The notes under the pieces are model-generated. The model was not told where the DNA came from and did not search any database. It was given only the letters and a program-made list of their open reading frames with translations. Shown here piece after piece: positions 7,972 to 16,410 of a stretch of 64,000 nucleotides of DNA; position 1 is the stretch's first letter; each line of letters begins with the position of its first letter. The position numbers and the translations under genes are program-made. Source of the stretch: Cupriavidus sp. P-10 (GTDB lineage Bacteria > Pseudomonadota > Gammaproteobacteria > Burkholderiales > Burkholderiaceae); assembly GCF_003402535.2 (NCBI RefSeq), contig NZ_AP025170.1:1860001-1924000 (forward strand). Reading direction: 5' to 3'.

Positions 7972-9111
7972 ATGGCCCTCATCAACTACATCACCCAGAT
8001 CCAGATCGACTTCGGCGCGATCGGGCTGCTCGCCCAGGAATGCGAACGCATCGGCATCACGCGCCCGCTGGTGGTCACCGACGCCGGCGTCAAGGCCGCC
8101 GGCATCGTGCAGCGCGTGCTGGAGCAGCTGCGCCCCGGCTGCGAAGCGGTGATCTACGACGGCACGCCGTCCAACCCGACCGAAGCCGCCATGCGCGATG
8201 CCATGCGCCTCTATGGCGAGTACCGTTGCGACGGCATCATTGCGGTGGGTGGCGGCTCGCCGATCGACCTCGCCAAGGGGGTTGCGGTCTGCGCCACCCA
8301 CGACGGGCCGCTGCGCCAGTTCGCCGCGATCGAGGGCGGCGTGGCCCGCATCACGGCGGCCACGGCACCGGTGATCGCGATCCCGACTACCGCCGGCACC
8401 GGCAGCGAAGTCGGCCGCGGCGCCGTGCTGATCCTCGACGACGGCCGCAAGGTCGGCGTGCTGTCGCCCTACCTGGTGCCGCGCGTGGCAATCTGCGATC
8501 CGGAGCTGACGCTGGGCCTGCCGCCGATGCTGACGGCGGCCACCGGCATGGATGCCATCGCGCATTGCCTGGAAACCTTCATGGCCCCGGCCTTCAACCC
8601 GCCCGCCGACGGCATCGCGCTGGATGGCCTGCGCCGCGCCTGGCTGCATATCGAGCGCGCGCGCCGGGATCCGCAGGACCGTGCCGCGCGCCTGGCCATG
8701 ATGAGCGCATCGATGCAGGGCGCGCTCGCTTTCCAGAAGGGGCTGGGCTGCGTGCACAGCCTGAGCCATGCGCTCGGCGGGCTGATGCCGACCCTGCACC
8801 ACGGCACCCTGAACGCCGTGCTCCTGCCTGCGGTGATCCGCTTCAACGCCGACGCGCCGTCGATGCGCGCCGACGACAAGCTGGCCCGCATCGCGCAGGC
8901 CATGGGACTGTCCGATGCCGGCGCCGTCGGCCCGGCCATCACCGACATGAACCGGCGCCTGGGCCTGCCCTCGGGCCTGCGCGAGATGGGCGTCGATCCG
9001 GCCCTGTTCCCGCGCGTCATCGACTACGCGCTGGCCGACCACTGCCACAAGACCAACCCGCGCGAAGCCAGCGCGCAGGACTACCTGGCGATGCTGCAGG
9101 CCTCCCTGTAA
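7972..9111 (+). CDS. Iron-containing (group III) alcohol dehydrogenase
   Basis: A 379-residue NAD(P)-linked dehydrogenase. The nucleotide-binding motif GGGSPIDLAK is at residues ~93-102 and PTTAGTGSEVG near 143. The metal ligands are visible as Asp/His in TGMDAIAH, His in LGCVHSLSHALGG and His in ADHCHKTNPR. Related enzymes reduce maleylacetate or oxidise 4-hydroxybutyrate and other terminal alcohols. The ATG at 7972 precedes MALINYITQIQIDFG, the usual start of the fold; an open frame continues upstream without family sequence. It is first in the rightward arm, 45 bp before a Bug gene. It probably interconverts an alcohol and a (semi)aldehyde intermediate. Confidence 0.9.
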   Translation: MALINYITQIQIDFGAIGLLAQECERIGITRPLVVTDAGVKAAGIVQRVLEQLRPGCEAVIYDGTPSNPTEAAMRDAMRLYGEYRCDGIIAVGGGSPIDLAKGVAVCATHDGPLRQFAAIEGGVARITAATAPVIAIPTTAGTGSEVGRGAVLILDDGRKVGVLSPYLVPRVAICDPELTLGLPPMLTAATGMDAIAHCLETFMAPAFNPPADGIALDGLRRAWLHIERARRDPQDRAARLAMMSASMQGALAFQKGLGCVHSLSHALGGLMPTLHHGTLNAVLLPAVIRFNADAPSMRADDKLARIAQAMGLSDAGAVGPAITDMNRRLGLPSGLREMGVDPALFPRVIDYALADHCHKTNPREASAQDYLAMLQASL

Positions 9112-9156
9112 GGCCAACGCTTTCCCTACAGCAACAACAACATCAGGAGACAACGC

Positions 9157-10122
9157 ATGCAACGTCGCACATTCCTGTCCGCGGGCGCGGCCGCATTGGC
9201 CACGCCGCTGGCAGCCTGGTCCCAGGCACTGCCGGCCGGCCCAATCCGCATCATCGTGGGGTTCCCCCCAGGCGGCGGTACCGATGTGATGGCGCGCGTG
9301 ATCGCGCAGCAGCTCTCGGCGCTATGGCGGGTGCCGGTCATCATCGAGAACCGGCCTGGCGCCGCCGGCGTGGTCGCCGCCGAGTACACCGCGCGCCAGG
9401 CGCCGGACGGCACCACGCTGCTGATGACCAATATCAGCAACCATGCCATCGCCCCCAGCCTGTACCCGAAGCTGGGCTACTCGGTGGAAAAGGACTTCAC
9501 GCCGGTCATGCTGGTCGGCGTCACGCCCAATCTGCTGATCTGCCATACCGGCGGGCGCGCGCGCTCGGTGGCCGACGTGGTCGCGCTGTGCCGCAGCCAG
9601 CCGGGCAAGGTCACCTTCGGCTCGTCCGGCGCCGGCGCGGCGCAGCACCTTGCGCTGGAGATGTTCAAGCTGCGTGCCGGCGTGGATGCGCTGCACGTGC
9701 CGTATCGCGGCTCGGCGCCGATGCTGACCGACCTGATCGGCGGCCAGATCGACTTCAGCTTCGAGACCATGACCTCCGCCACGCCGCAGATCCAGGGCGG
9801 CAAGGTGGTGGCGATCGCGCAAACGCGCCCGCGCCGCGCGGCCAGCTATCCCAACGTGCCGACGCTGGCCGAATCGGGCTTTCCCGGCTTCGATGCCGGC
9901 ACCTGGTACGGGCTGGTCGGCCCCGCCGGGCTACCCACGCCCATGGTCCAGCGCATGAACGCGGACATGAACAAGGTGCTGGCGATGCCCGACGTGGCGG
10001 GCAAGCTAGCCGGCTTCGGTGCCGAGGACGGCGGCGGCACCGCGGCGCGCTTCGCGCAGTTCATCGCCACGGAGCGCGCCAAGTGGGCGCGCGTGGTCAA
10101 GGACGCCAACGTCAAGGTGTGA
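9157..10122 (+). CDS. Bug/TctC family periplasmic solute-binding protein
   Basis: A 321-residue orphan receptor of the tripartite tricarboxylate family. The amino end MQRRTFLSAGAAALATPLAAW is a signal peptide with a weak Tat-like twin arginine, cleaved near residue 22. Bug ligand-loop motifs follow: GFPPGGGTDVMAR, GSSGAGAAQH and VPYRGSAPMLTDLIGG. AGGAG lies 10 bases before the ATG. Its stop is one base before the next ATG (10124), so the two are translationally linked. It is clearly distinct from the Bug protein at 4583-5563, suggesting two different carboxylates or two intermediates are sensed or captured. Confidence 0.9.
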   Translation: MQRRTFLSAGAAALATPLAAWSQALPAGPIRIIVGFPPGGGTDVMARVIAQQLSALWRVPVIIENRPGAAGVVAAEYTARQAPDGTTLLMTNISNHAIAPSLYPKLGYSVEKDFTPVMLVGVTPNLLICHTGGRARSVADVVALCRSQPGKVTFGSSGAGAAQHLALEMFKLRAGVDALHVPYRGSAPMLTDLIGGQIDFSFETMTSATPQIQGGKVVAIAQTRPRRAASYPNVPTLAESGFPGFDAGTWYGLVGPAGLPTPMVQRMNADMNKVLAMPDVAGKLAGFGAEDGGGTAARFAQFIATERAKWARVVKDANVKV

Positions 10123-10123
10123 C

Positions 10124-11314
10124 ATGACACGACGCATCCCGGTTGAGGAAACCCTGCCGCGTGACGCGGACCGCGCCTTGCTGGTGGGACGCGCGTGGCT
10201 GCCCGGCCCGCACGGCGGCCCCGTGACGGTAGTCGTACGCGGCGCGGAGCTGTTCGATATCACGGCCACCGCGCCCACCATTGCCGGCCTGCTCGCACTC
10301 CCTGACTGCGCCGAACGCGTGCGGCAGGCCGTCGGGCCTTCGCTGGGGCCGCTGCAGGACTGGCTCGACGCGACCTGTGCGCACGGGCCGGACCCGGAGC
10401 ATCGCCACCTGCTGGCGCCGAACGACCTGCAGGTGGTCAAGGCCGCCGGCGTGACCTTTGCCGCCAGCCTGGTCGAGCGCGTGATCGAGGAGCGGGCGCG
10501 CGGCGACGCGGCCAGCGCCGCCGCGGTGCGCGACAGCGTCAGCGCCATCGTCGGGACGGGCTTTGCCTCCATCCGCCCGGGCTCGCCCGAAGCCATGCGC
10601 ATCAAGGATGTGCTGGTCGCGCAGGGGTTGTGGTCGCAATACCTGGAAGTCGGCATCGGACCGGACGCGGAGATCTTCACCAAGGCCGCGCCGCTATCGT
10701 CGGTCGGCACCGGCGTGGATGTCGGCCTGCATCCGGCATCGACCTGGAACAACCCCGAGCCGGAGGTGGTGCTGGCAGTATCGCCGCGCGGCGAGATCGT
10801 CGGCGCGGCGCTGGGCAACGATGTCAATTTGCGCGACTTCGAAGGGCGCAGCGCGCTGTTGCTGGGCAAGGCCAAGGACAACAACGCGTCCTGCGGCATC
10901 GGCCCGTGGATCCGGCTGTGCGATGCGCATTTCGGCATCGACGAGATCGCGCGTACCGAGATCGGCCTGACCATCGAGGGCGAGGATGGCTTCGTGCTGC
11001 ATGGCGCCAGCGCGATGACGCAGATCAGCCGTTCGCCGCAGGAACTGGTGGCGCATGCAATGGGCGCGCACCACCAGTACCCCGACGGCATGATGCTGTT
11101 CTGCGGCACGCTGTTCGCGCCGGTGCAGGATCGCGACGCGCCTGGCGCCGGCTTTACCCATCATCCAGGCGACCGCGTCAGCATTTCGGCGGCGCGCCTC
11201 GGCGGGCTGGTGAACTGGGTCGGCACCAGCAGCGCGTTGCCGCCGTGGACCTTCGGCATCGGCGCGCTGATGGACAGCCTGGCCCGGCGTGGCCTGCTGC
11301 ATCCGCCGCCCTGA
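10124..11314 (+). CDS. AraD1/XylX-like FAH-fold protein (probable 2-keto-3-deoxy acid dehydratase)
   Basis: A 396-residue member of the fumarylacetoacetate hydrolase superfamily, long form. The metal-binding Glu-x-Glu is in NNPEPEVVL and the Asp in GNDVNLRD; the GKAKDNNASCGIGPW segment is typical of the AraD1/XylX subgroup. Characterised relatives dehydrate 2-keto-3-deoxy-pentonates to 2-oxoglutarate semialdehyde. With lactonase-like amidohydrolases and dehydrogenases around it, a sugar-acid or hydroxy-keto-acid route is plausible. The start follows the Bug stop by one base. The true substrate is not known; an acylpyruvate hydrolase role is also possible. Confidence 0.75.
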   Translation: MTRRIPVEETLPRDADRALLVGRAWLPGPHGGPVTVVVRGAELFDITATAPTIAGLLALPDCAERVRQAVGPSLGPLQDWLDATCAHGPDPEHRHLLAPNDLQVVKAAGVTFAASLVERVIEERARGDAASAAAVRDSVSAIVGTGFASIRPGSPEAMRIKDVLVAQGLWSQYLEVGIGPDAEIFTKAAPLSSVGTGVDVGLHPASTWNNPEPEVVLAVSPRGEIVGAALGNDVNLRDFEGRSALLLGKAKDNNASCGIGPWIRLCDAHFGIDEIARTEIGLTIEGEDGFVLHGASAMTQISRSPQELVAHAMGAHHQYPDGMMLFCGTLFAPVQDRDAPGAGFTHHPGDRVSISAARLGGLVNWVGTSSALPPWTFGIGALMDSLARRGLLHPPP

Positions 11315-11401
11315 CCACAGCCGCCCCTGATCCGCCCCTGCATGGGGCAACCAGAGCCCGGCGCACAACGACCGGGCCGCATGACAAACCCAGGAGACAC
11401 C

Positions 11402-12382
11402 ATGAAACACGTTATCCCGCATATCGTGCTGGCAGCGCTATTGTCCGTTGCCGGCGTGGCACAGGCAGAGGCACCGGTAAAGCTGCGCTTCGCCCATACC
11501 GTTCCGGAAAGCGATTCGCAGCACCTGGCCGCGCTCGCCTTCAGCAAGAAGGTCAAGGAGCGCACCCAGGGCGGCGTCGAGATCCAGGTCTTTGCCAACA
11601 GCCAGCTCGGCAACGACACCACGCTGGTCACCGGCGTGCGCAGTGGCACCATCGATATCGGCGCCACCGGCAATCCCTTCGTCACGGGCCTGGCGCCACG
11701 CCTGAACGTGCTCGACCTGCCCTACCAGTTCGAGGACGGGCCGTCTGCCTACAAGGTGCTGGACGGCCCGGTCGGCCGCTCGCTGCTGGAGGAGCTGGGC
11801 GCCCACCGCATCAAGGGCCTGGCCTTCTGGGAGATCGGCTTCCGCAGCCTTGGCAACAACAAGCGCCCGGTCAACAAGGCCGAGGACATCCGCGGCCTGA
11901 AGATCCGCACCACGCCCAACCCGTCGCATATCAAGGCCTTCCAGTTGCTGGGCGCGAGCCCGCAGCCGATGCCGTTCGCCGAGGTCTTCGGCGCGCTGGA
12001 ATCCGGCGCGGTCGACGGCCAGGAGAATCCGCCCACGCTGATGGTCTCGGCCAAGATGTACGAGGTGCAAAAGTACGTGTCGATGACGCGCCACGCCTAT
12101 ACCGCGCTGGTGGTGTTGATGAACAAGACGAAGTTCGACGCGCTCAGGCCCGAGTACCAGAAGGTGCTGCTGGAAGAGGCCGCTGCCGCCGCCACCTACC
12201 AGCGCAAGCTCAATGCCGACAACGAGTCCGCGGCAATCGCCACGCTGCGCGCCAGGGGCGTGCAGGTCAACGAGCATCCCGACAATGCCGGCATCCGCAA
12301 GGTGGTGCGCGAGGAGACGCGCCAGCTGTTCGTGCAGAAGAACGGCGACGCCGTGCTGCGCGCCATGGACGCCCAGCGCTAG
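11402..12382 (+). CDS. dctP: TRAP transporter substrate-binding protein
   Basis: A 326-residue periplasmic receptor of a TRAP carboxylate transporter. A signal peptide (residues 1-22, cleavage at AQAEA) precedes the mature start VKLRFAHTVPESDSQ. The conserved Arg that binds the ligand carboxylate is in LKIRTTPNPSH, and the ESGAVDGQENPP signature follows. AGGAG is 8 bases upstream. The two permease subunits follow after an interposed amidohydrolase gene. The family takes up C4-dicarboxylates, sialic acid, sugar acids and keto acids; the ligand here is presumably the starting compound of the pathway. Confidence 0.9.
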   Translation: MKHVIPHIVLAALLSVAGVAQAEAPVKLRFAHTVPESDSQHLAALAFSKKVKERTQGGVEIQVFANSQLGNDTTLVTGVRSGTIDIGATGNPFVTGLAPRLNVLDLPYQFEDGPSAYKVLDGPVGRSLLEELGAHRIKGLAFWEIGFRSLGNNKRPVNKAEDIRGLKIRTTPNPSHIKAFQLLGASPQPMPFAEVFGALESGAVDGQENPPTLMVSAKMYEVQKYVSMTRHAYTALVVLMNKTKFDALRPEYQKVLLEEAAAAATYQRKLNADNESAAIATLRARGVQVNEHPDNAGIRKVVREETRQLFVQKNGDAVLRAMDAQR

Positions 12383-12393
12383 GAGAGCCCGCG

Positions 12394-13335
12394 ATGCCTG
12401 CCATGCCCGCTGCCATCGTCGATGCCCACCACCACCTGTGGCGGCTCGGCTCCGCGCGTCATCCCTGGCTGCAGGGAGGGTACGACCCTGCCGCCTTCTT
12501 CCTCGGCGATTACGCCACGCTGCGGCAGGACTTCGATCCGGCCGACTACCTGCGCCAATGGGACGGCCTGCCCCTCATCGCCAGCGTCCACGTGGAAGCC
12601 GAGCGGCATGCCGAAGAGTCGGTGGCCGAGACCGCGTGGCTGCATCAGGTCCACGCGCGCCACGGCTTTCCCAATGCGGTGGTGGCGCATGCCGACTTCA
12701 ACAGCGACACGCTGGCGGCACAGCTGCGCGCGCACCAGGCCTTCCCGCTGGTGCGGGGCGTGCGGTGCAAGCCGCGCACCAGCCGGACGGCGGATGGGGC
12801 GGATGGCAGCGTGCGTGGCCAGCCCGGCACGCTGCAGGACCCGCGCTGGCTGTCCGGGCTGCAGCGGCTGGCCGGGCATGGCCTGGCATGGGACCTGCGG
12901 GTGCCGTGGTGGCACCTGGAGGAAGCCGCCGAGGCGATCGCGGCGGTGCCGGGGCTTGCCGTGGTGGTGGAACACACCGGCCTGCCGTGGGACCGCACCG
13001 AGGCTGGCCTGTCCGGCTGGCGCCGCGGGCTGGCGGCCCTGGCCAGCCTGCCCGGGGTGCACCTGAAGCTGTCCGAGTTCGGCTTGCCGGGCGCGGCATG
13101 GGATCGCGCCGGCAACGTCGGCGTCATCCGCCAGGCGCTGGAGATCTTCGGCTGGCAGCGCTGCATGTTCGCCAGCAACCTGCCCGTGTCGGGGCTGCGC
13201 GCATCGCTGCATGAAATCGTCAATACCGTCGCCGCCGCGCTGGAAGGCCTGCCCTACACCGCCGCGCAGGCAGTGTGGCACGACAACGCCATGCGCTTTT
13301 ACCGGATCGGGGCGCCTGTGGCGAGCCTGCGCTGA
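12394..13335 (+). CDS. COG3618 amidohydrolase (lactonase-like TIM barrel), copy 2
   Basis: A 313-residue paralogue of the protein at 3652-4578. Both share the order DAH(H/Q)H, VHVEAE, PWW(N/H)L, HTGLP and RCMFASN. Here strand 1 reads VDAHHHLWRLG. The strand-8 motif is FASNLPVSGL, so both the usual metal-binding Asp and the following PVD Asp of copy 1 are absent, which may mean altered metal binding or substrate. It starts 11 bp after dctP and is followed 27 bp later by dctQ, so a catabolic enzyme is embedded between the receptor and permease genes of one TRAP system. It probably acts first on the imported compound. Confidence 0.85.
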   Translation: MPAMPAAIVDAHHHLWRLGSARHPWLQGGYDPAAFFLGDYATLRQDFDPADYLRQWDGLPLIASVHVEAERHAEESVAETAWLHQVHARHGFPNAVVAHADFNSDTLAAQLRAHQAFPLVRGVRCKPRTSRTADGADGSVRGQPGTLQDPRWLSGLQRLAGHGLAWDLRVPWWHLEEAAEAIAAVPGLAVVVEHTGLPWDRTEAGLSGWRRGLAALASLPGVHLKLSEFGLPGAAWDRAGNVGVIRQALEIFGWQRCMFASNLPVSGLRASLHEIVNTVAAALEGLPYTAAQAVWHDNAMRFYRIGAPVASLR

Positions 13336-13362
13336 GTCCCGTCCACCCAGGAGTCCTCAATC

Positions 13363-13863
13363 ATGAACCGTATTACGCTGCGCCTGATCCAGGGCGCGAT
13401 GGTGGCCATGATGGCCACCATGATCGTGCTGGTCTTTGGCAACGTGGTCCTGCGCTACGTCTTCAATTCCGGCATTGCCTTCTCCGAGGAAGCCTCGCGC
13501 TTCGTCTTCATGTGGCTGACGCTGACCGGCGCCCTGCTGGTGATGCATGACAAGGCCCACCTTGGGATGTCCACCGTGGTATCGCGGCTGGGCGAGAACG
13601 GGCAGCGTGCCTGCCGCCTGCTCGCCGATGCGGGCGCCCTGGGCTGTTGCCTGCTGCTGGCCCACGGCGCCTGGCAACTGGTGGCGATCGGCATGGACGA
13701 CCGCGCTCCCGTCACCGGCGTGCCGCTGGGCGTGGTCTATGCCTGCCTGATGGTATGCAGCGTCGGCATGGCGGCGATGCTGCTGCACGGGCTGTGGCGC
13801 CTGGTCAGCGGCCGCATGGCGCAGCATGAACTGGTGCCGCAGTCCGGCGCATCCGGCGAATAA
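13363..13863 (+). CDS. dctQ: TRAP transporter small permease (DctQ family)
   Basis: A 166-residue inner-membrane protein with four predicted transmembrane segments (about residues 10-32, 45-65, 85-108 and 125-148). The motif EEASRFVFMWLTLTGA is typical of the DctQ subunit. It is required with the large subunit for sodium-driven uptake of the ligand delivered by the binding protein at 11402. It starts 27 bp after the amidohydrolase and ends 16 bp before the large permease gene. Confidence 0.9.
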   Translation: MNRITLRLIQGAMVAMMATMIVLVFGNVVLRYVFNSGIAFSEEASRFVFMWLTLTGALLVMHDKAHLGMSTVVSRLGENGQRACRLLADAGALGCCLLLAHGAWQLVAIGMDDRAPVTGVPLGVVYACLMVCSVGMAAMLLHGLWRLVSGRMAQHELVPQSGASGE

Positions 13864-13879
13864 GCGCAAGGAGCCTGTC

Positions 13880-15157
13880 ATGACCATCTTTGTCTTTGTC
13901 GGCTCGCTGCTGGGCGCGATGTCGCTCGGCATGCCCATCGCCTTTGCGCTGCTGGCGTCCGGAGTCGCGCTGATGCTGCACCTGGGCAACTTCGATACGC
14001 AGATCCTCGCGCAGAACATGCTGGAGGGCGTCAACAACTATCCGCTGATGGCGGTGCCGTTTTTCATGCTGGCGGGCGAGCTGATGAACGCCGGCGGCCT
14101 GTCGCAGCGCATCGTGCGCGTCGCCGACGCAGCGGTCGGACACGTCCGCGGCGGGCTGGGCTACGTGGCGATCATCGCGGCGACTGTGGTGGCCAGCATC
14201 TCCGGCTCCGCCGTGGCCGATACCGCCGCGGTCGCCGCGCTGCTGATCCCGATGATGCGCAATGCCGGCTACAACGTGCCGCGCGCGGCGGGACTGATCG
14301 CGGCGGGCGGCATCATCGCGCCGGTGATCCCGCCGTCGATCGCCATCGTGGTGTTCGGCGTGGTCGCGCAGGTGTCGATCACCAAGCTGTTCCTCGCCGG
14401 CATCGCGCCCGGCGCGATGATGGCGCTGACGCTCGCCGTCACCTGGCACTTCTGCGCACGCAAGGAAAAGCTCGCGCCCACCGAACCCTTCAATGCGCGC
14501 CGCCTGGCCAGGGCCGCGCTAGACGGCATCTGGGCCCTGGTGCTGCCGGTGGTGATCATCGGCGGCATGAAGATCGGCGCATTCACGCCGACCGAGGCGG
14601 CGGTGGTGGCCGTGGTCTACGCCATGGTGGTCGGCCGCTTCGTCTACGGCGAACTGAAGCTGCGCGCGCTGCCGGAACTGATCGTCAGCGCGGCCAAGAC
14701 CTCCAGCACGGTGCTGTTCCTGGTGGCCTGCGCGCTGGTGTCGGCATGGCTGATCACCATTGCCAATATCCCGGCGCAGGTGACTGACCTGCTCGAACCC
14801 TTCATCGACAACAAGATCCTGCTGATGTTCATCATCATGATCCTGGTGATCGCGGTGGGCACCGCGCTCGACCTGATGCCGACGGTGCTGATCATGACGC
14901 CGATCCTGATGCCGGTGATCACCAAGGCGGGCATCGACCCGGTGTATTTCGGCGTGATGTTCGTGCTCAACAATGCCATCGGCCTGCTGACGCCGCCGGT
15001 GGGCACGGTGCTCAACGTCGTCGCGGGCACTTCGCGCTGCAGCCTGGACAGCGTGATCGGCGGCGTCTGGCCGTTCCTGCTGAGCCTGACCGCGCTGATG
15101 TTCCTGTTCGTGCTGTTCCCGCAGCTGATCCTGGTGCCGGCCGCATGGCTGCATTGA
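13880..15157 (+). CDS. dctM: TRAP transporter large permease (DctM family)
   Basis: A 425-residue channel subunit with about 12 hydrophobic segments. Characteristic motifs are the start IFVFVGSLLGAMSLGMPIAFAL, the loop SISGSAVADTAAVAALLIP and the C-terminal LNNAIGLLTPPVGTVLN. The ATG at 13880 has AAGGAG 9 bases upstream; the longer frame begins inside dctQ. It completes a DctPQM system with 11402 and 13363. It is followed 37 bp later by the FMN-dependent dehydrogenase. Confidence 0.92.
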   Translation: MTIFVFVGSLLGAMSLGMPIAFALLASGVALMLHLGNFDTQILAQNMLEGVNNYPLMAVPFFMLAGELMNAGGLSQRIVRVADAAVGHVRGGLGYVAIIAATVVASISGSAVADTAAVAALLIPMMRNAGYNVPRAAGLIAAGGIIAPVIPPSIAIVVFGVVAQVSITKLFLAGIAPGAMMALTLAVTWHFCARKEKLAPTEPFNARRLARAALDGIWALVLPVVIIGGMKIGAFTPTEAAVVAVVYAMVVGRFVYGELKLRALPELIVSAAKTSSTVLFLVACALVSAWLITIANIPAQVTDLLEPFIDNKILLMFIIMILVIAVGTALDLMPTVLIMTPILMPVITKAGIDPVYFGVMFVLNNAIGLLTPPVGTVLNVVAGTSRCSLDSVIGGVWPFLLSLTALMFLFVLFPQLILVPAAWLH

Positions 15158-15194
15158 GGCCGCCCGCGTTCCGTCTTTCTTCCTTGCAGGACAC

Positions 15195-16355
15195 ATGATG
15201 TCATCCATCAACGAGATCGAGGACCTGCGCCGCCTCGCCCGGCAGCGGGTGCCGCGCATGTTCTATGAATACGCCGACTCCGGTTCGTGGACCGAGTCCA
15301 CGTACCGCGCCAACCAGCGCGAGTTCGGCCATATCCTGCTGCGCCAGCGCGTGGCCGTGGATATCGGCGAGCGCCGCGTCGCCACGCGGATGCTGGACCA
15401 GGACGTCGCCATGCCGGTGGCGATCGCCCCGACCGGGCTGGCCGGCATGCAGCACGCCGACGGCGAGATCCTGGCCGCCCGCGCCGCGCGCGATTCCGGC
15501 ATACCGTTCACGCTGTCCACGGTCAGCATCTGTTCGATCGAGGACGTGGCCGAGGCCACCGGCGGGCATCCGTTCTGGTTCCAGCTCTATGTGATGCGTG
15601 ACCGCGCCTTCGTCGAACGCCTGATGGACCGCGCCCGCGCCGCGGGCTGCCCCGCGCTGGTACTGACGCTGGACCTGCCGGTCAGTGCGCAACGCCACAA
15701 GGACCTGCGCAACGGCCTGTCGGCGCCGCCGCGCCTGACGCCGTGGAACCTGCTCAACATGATGGGCAAGCCGCGCTGGTGCCTGGGCATGCTGGGCACG
15801 CGCCGCCGCACCTTCGGCAACATCATCGGCCATGTGCAGGGGGTCGACGACATGACCTCGCTGGCCGACTGGTCGAGCCGCCAGTACGACCCGACGCTGG
15901 ACTGGGACGACGTGGCGTGGATCCGCCGCCGCTGGCCCGGCAAGCTGGTGCTCAAGGGTATCCAGGATGTCGAGGATGCGCGGCTGGCCTGCCAGTCGGG
16001 CGCGGACGCGCTGATCGTGTCCAACCACGGCGGCCGCCAGCTCGACGGCGCGCCGGCATCGATCCGCGCCCTGCCCGCCATCGCCGAAGCCGTGGGCGAC
16101 CGCATCGAAGTCCATATGGACGGCGGCATCCGCTCAGGGCAGGACGTGCTGAAGGCGGTCGCACTTGGCGCCCGGGGCGTCTATATCGGCCGCCCGATGC
16201 TGTACGGACTTGGCGCCATGGGACAGGCCGGCGTGACGCGCGCGCTGGAGATCATCCGCAAGGAACTCGACCTGACCATGGCCTTCTGCGGCCATACCGA
16301 CATCCGCGCGGTCGGCAGGGACATCCTGCTGCCGCCGCATCCGCCCGCTTCGTAA
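15195..16355 (+). CDS. FMN-dependent alpha-hydroxy-acid dehydrogenase (LldD/glycolate oxidase family)
   Basis: A 386-residue flavoprotein that oxidises an L-2-hydroxy acid to a 2-oxo acid. The catalytic His and Arg are in SNHGGRQLDGAP, the FMN-phosphate loop is MDGGIRSGQDVLKA...GARGVYIGRP, and the substrate Tyr is in the N-terminal MFYEYADSGSWTE. Length and motifs match L-lactate dehydrogenase LldD and L-mandelate dehydrogenase; specificity is not readable. Two adjacent ATGs (15195, 15198) are possible starts. Its place at the end of the rightward arm suggests a hydroxy acid intermediate in the pathway. Confidence 0.9.
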   Translation: MMSSINEIEDLRRLARQRVPRMFYEYADSGSWTESTYRANQREFGHILLRQRVAVDIGERRVATRMLDQDVAMPVAIAPTGLAGMQHADGEILAARAARDSGIPFTLSTVSICSIEDVAEATGGHPFWFQLYVMRDRAFVERLMDRARAAGCPALVLTLDLPVSAQRHKDLRNGLSAPPRLTPWNLLNMMGKPRWCLGMLGTRRRTFGNIIGHVQGVDDMTSLADWSSRQYDPTLDWDDVAWIRRRWPGKLVLKGIQDVEDARLACQSGADALIVSNHGGRQLDGAPASIRALPAIAEAVGDRIEVHMDGGIRSGQDVLKAVALGARGVYIGRPMLYGLGAMGQAGVTRALEIIRKELDLTMAFCGHTDIRAVGRDILLPPHPPAS

Positions 16356-16410
16356 TGTTCTTGCCATAGCCATAAACCCAACCGCAAACAAACCAGTCAG
16401 GAGACCACAG

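Noticed and set aside
10630..12393. Long upstream extension of the second amidohydrolase frame
   Set aside because: The extension reads through AraD1-like and dctP in another frame; the real start is the ATG at 12394.
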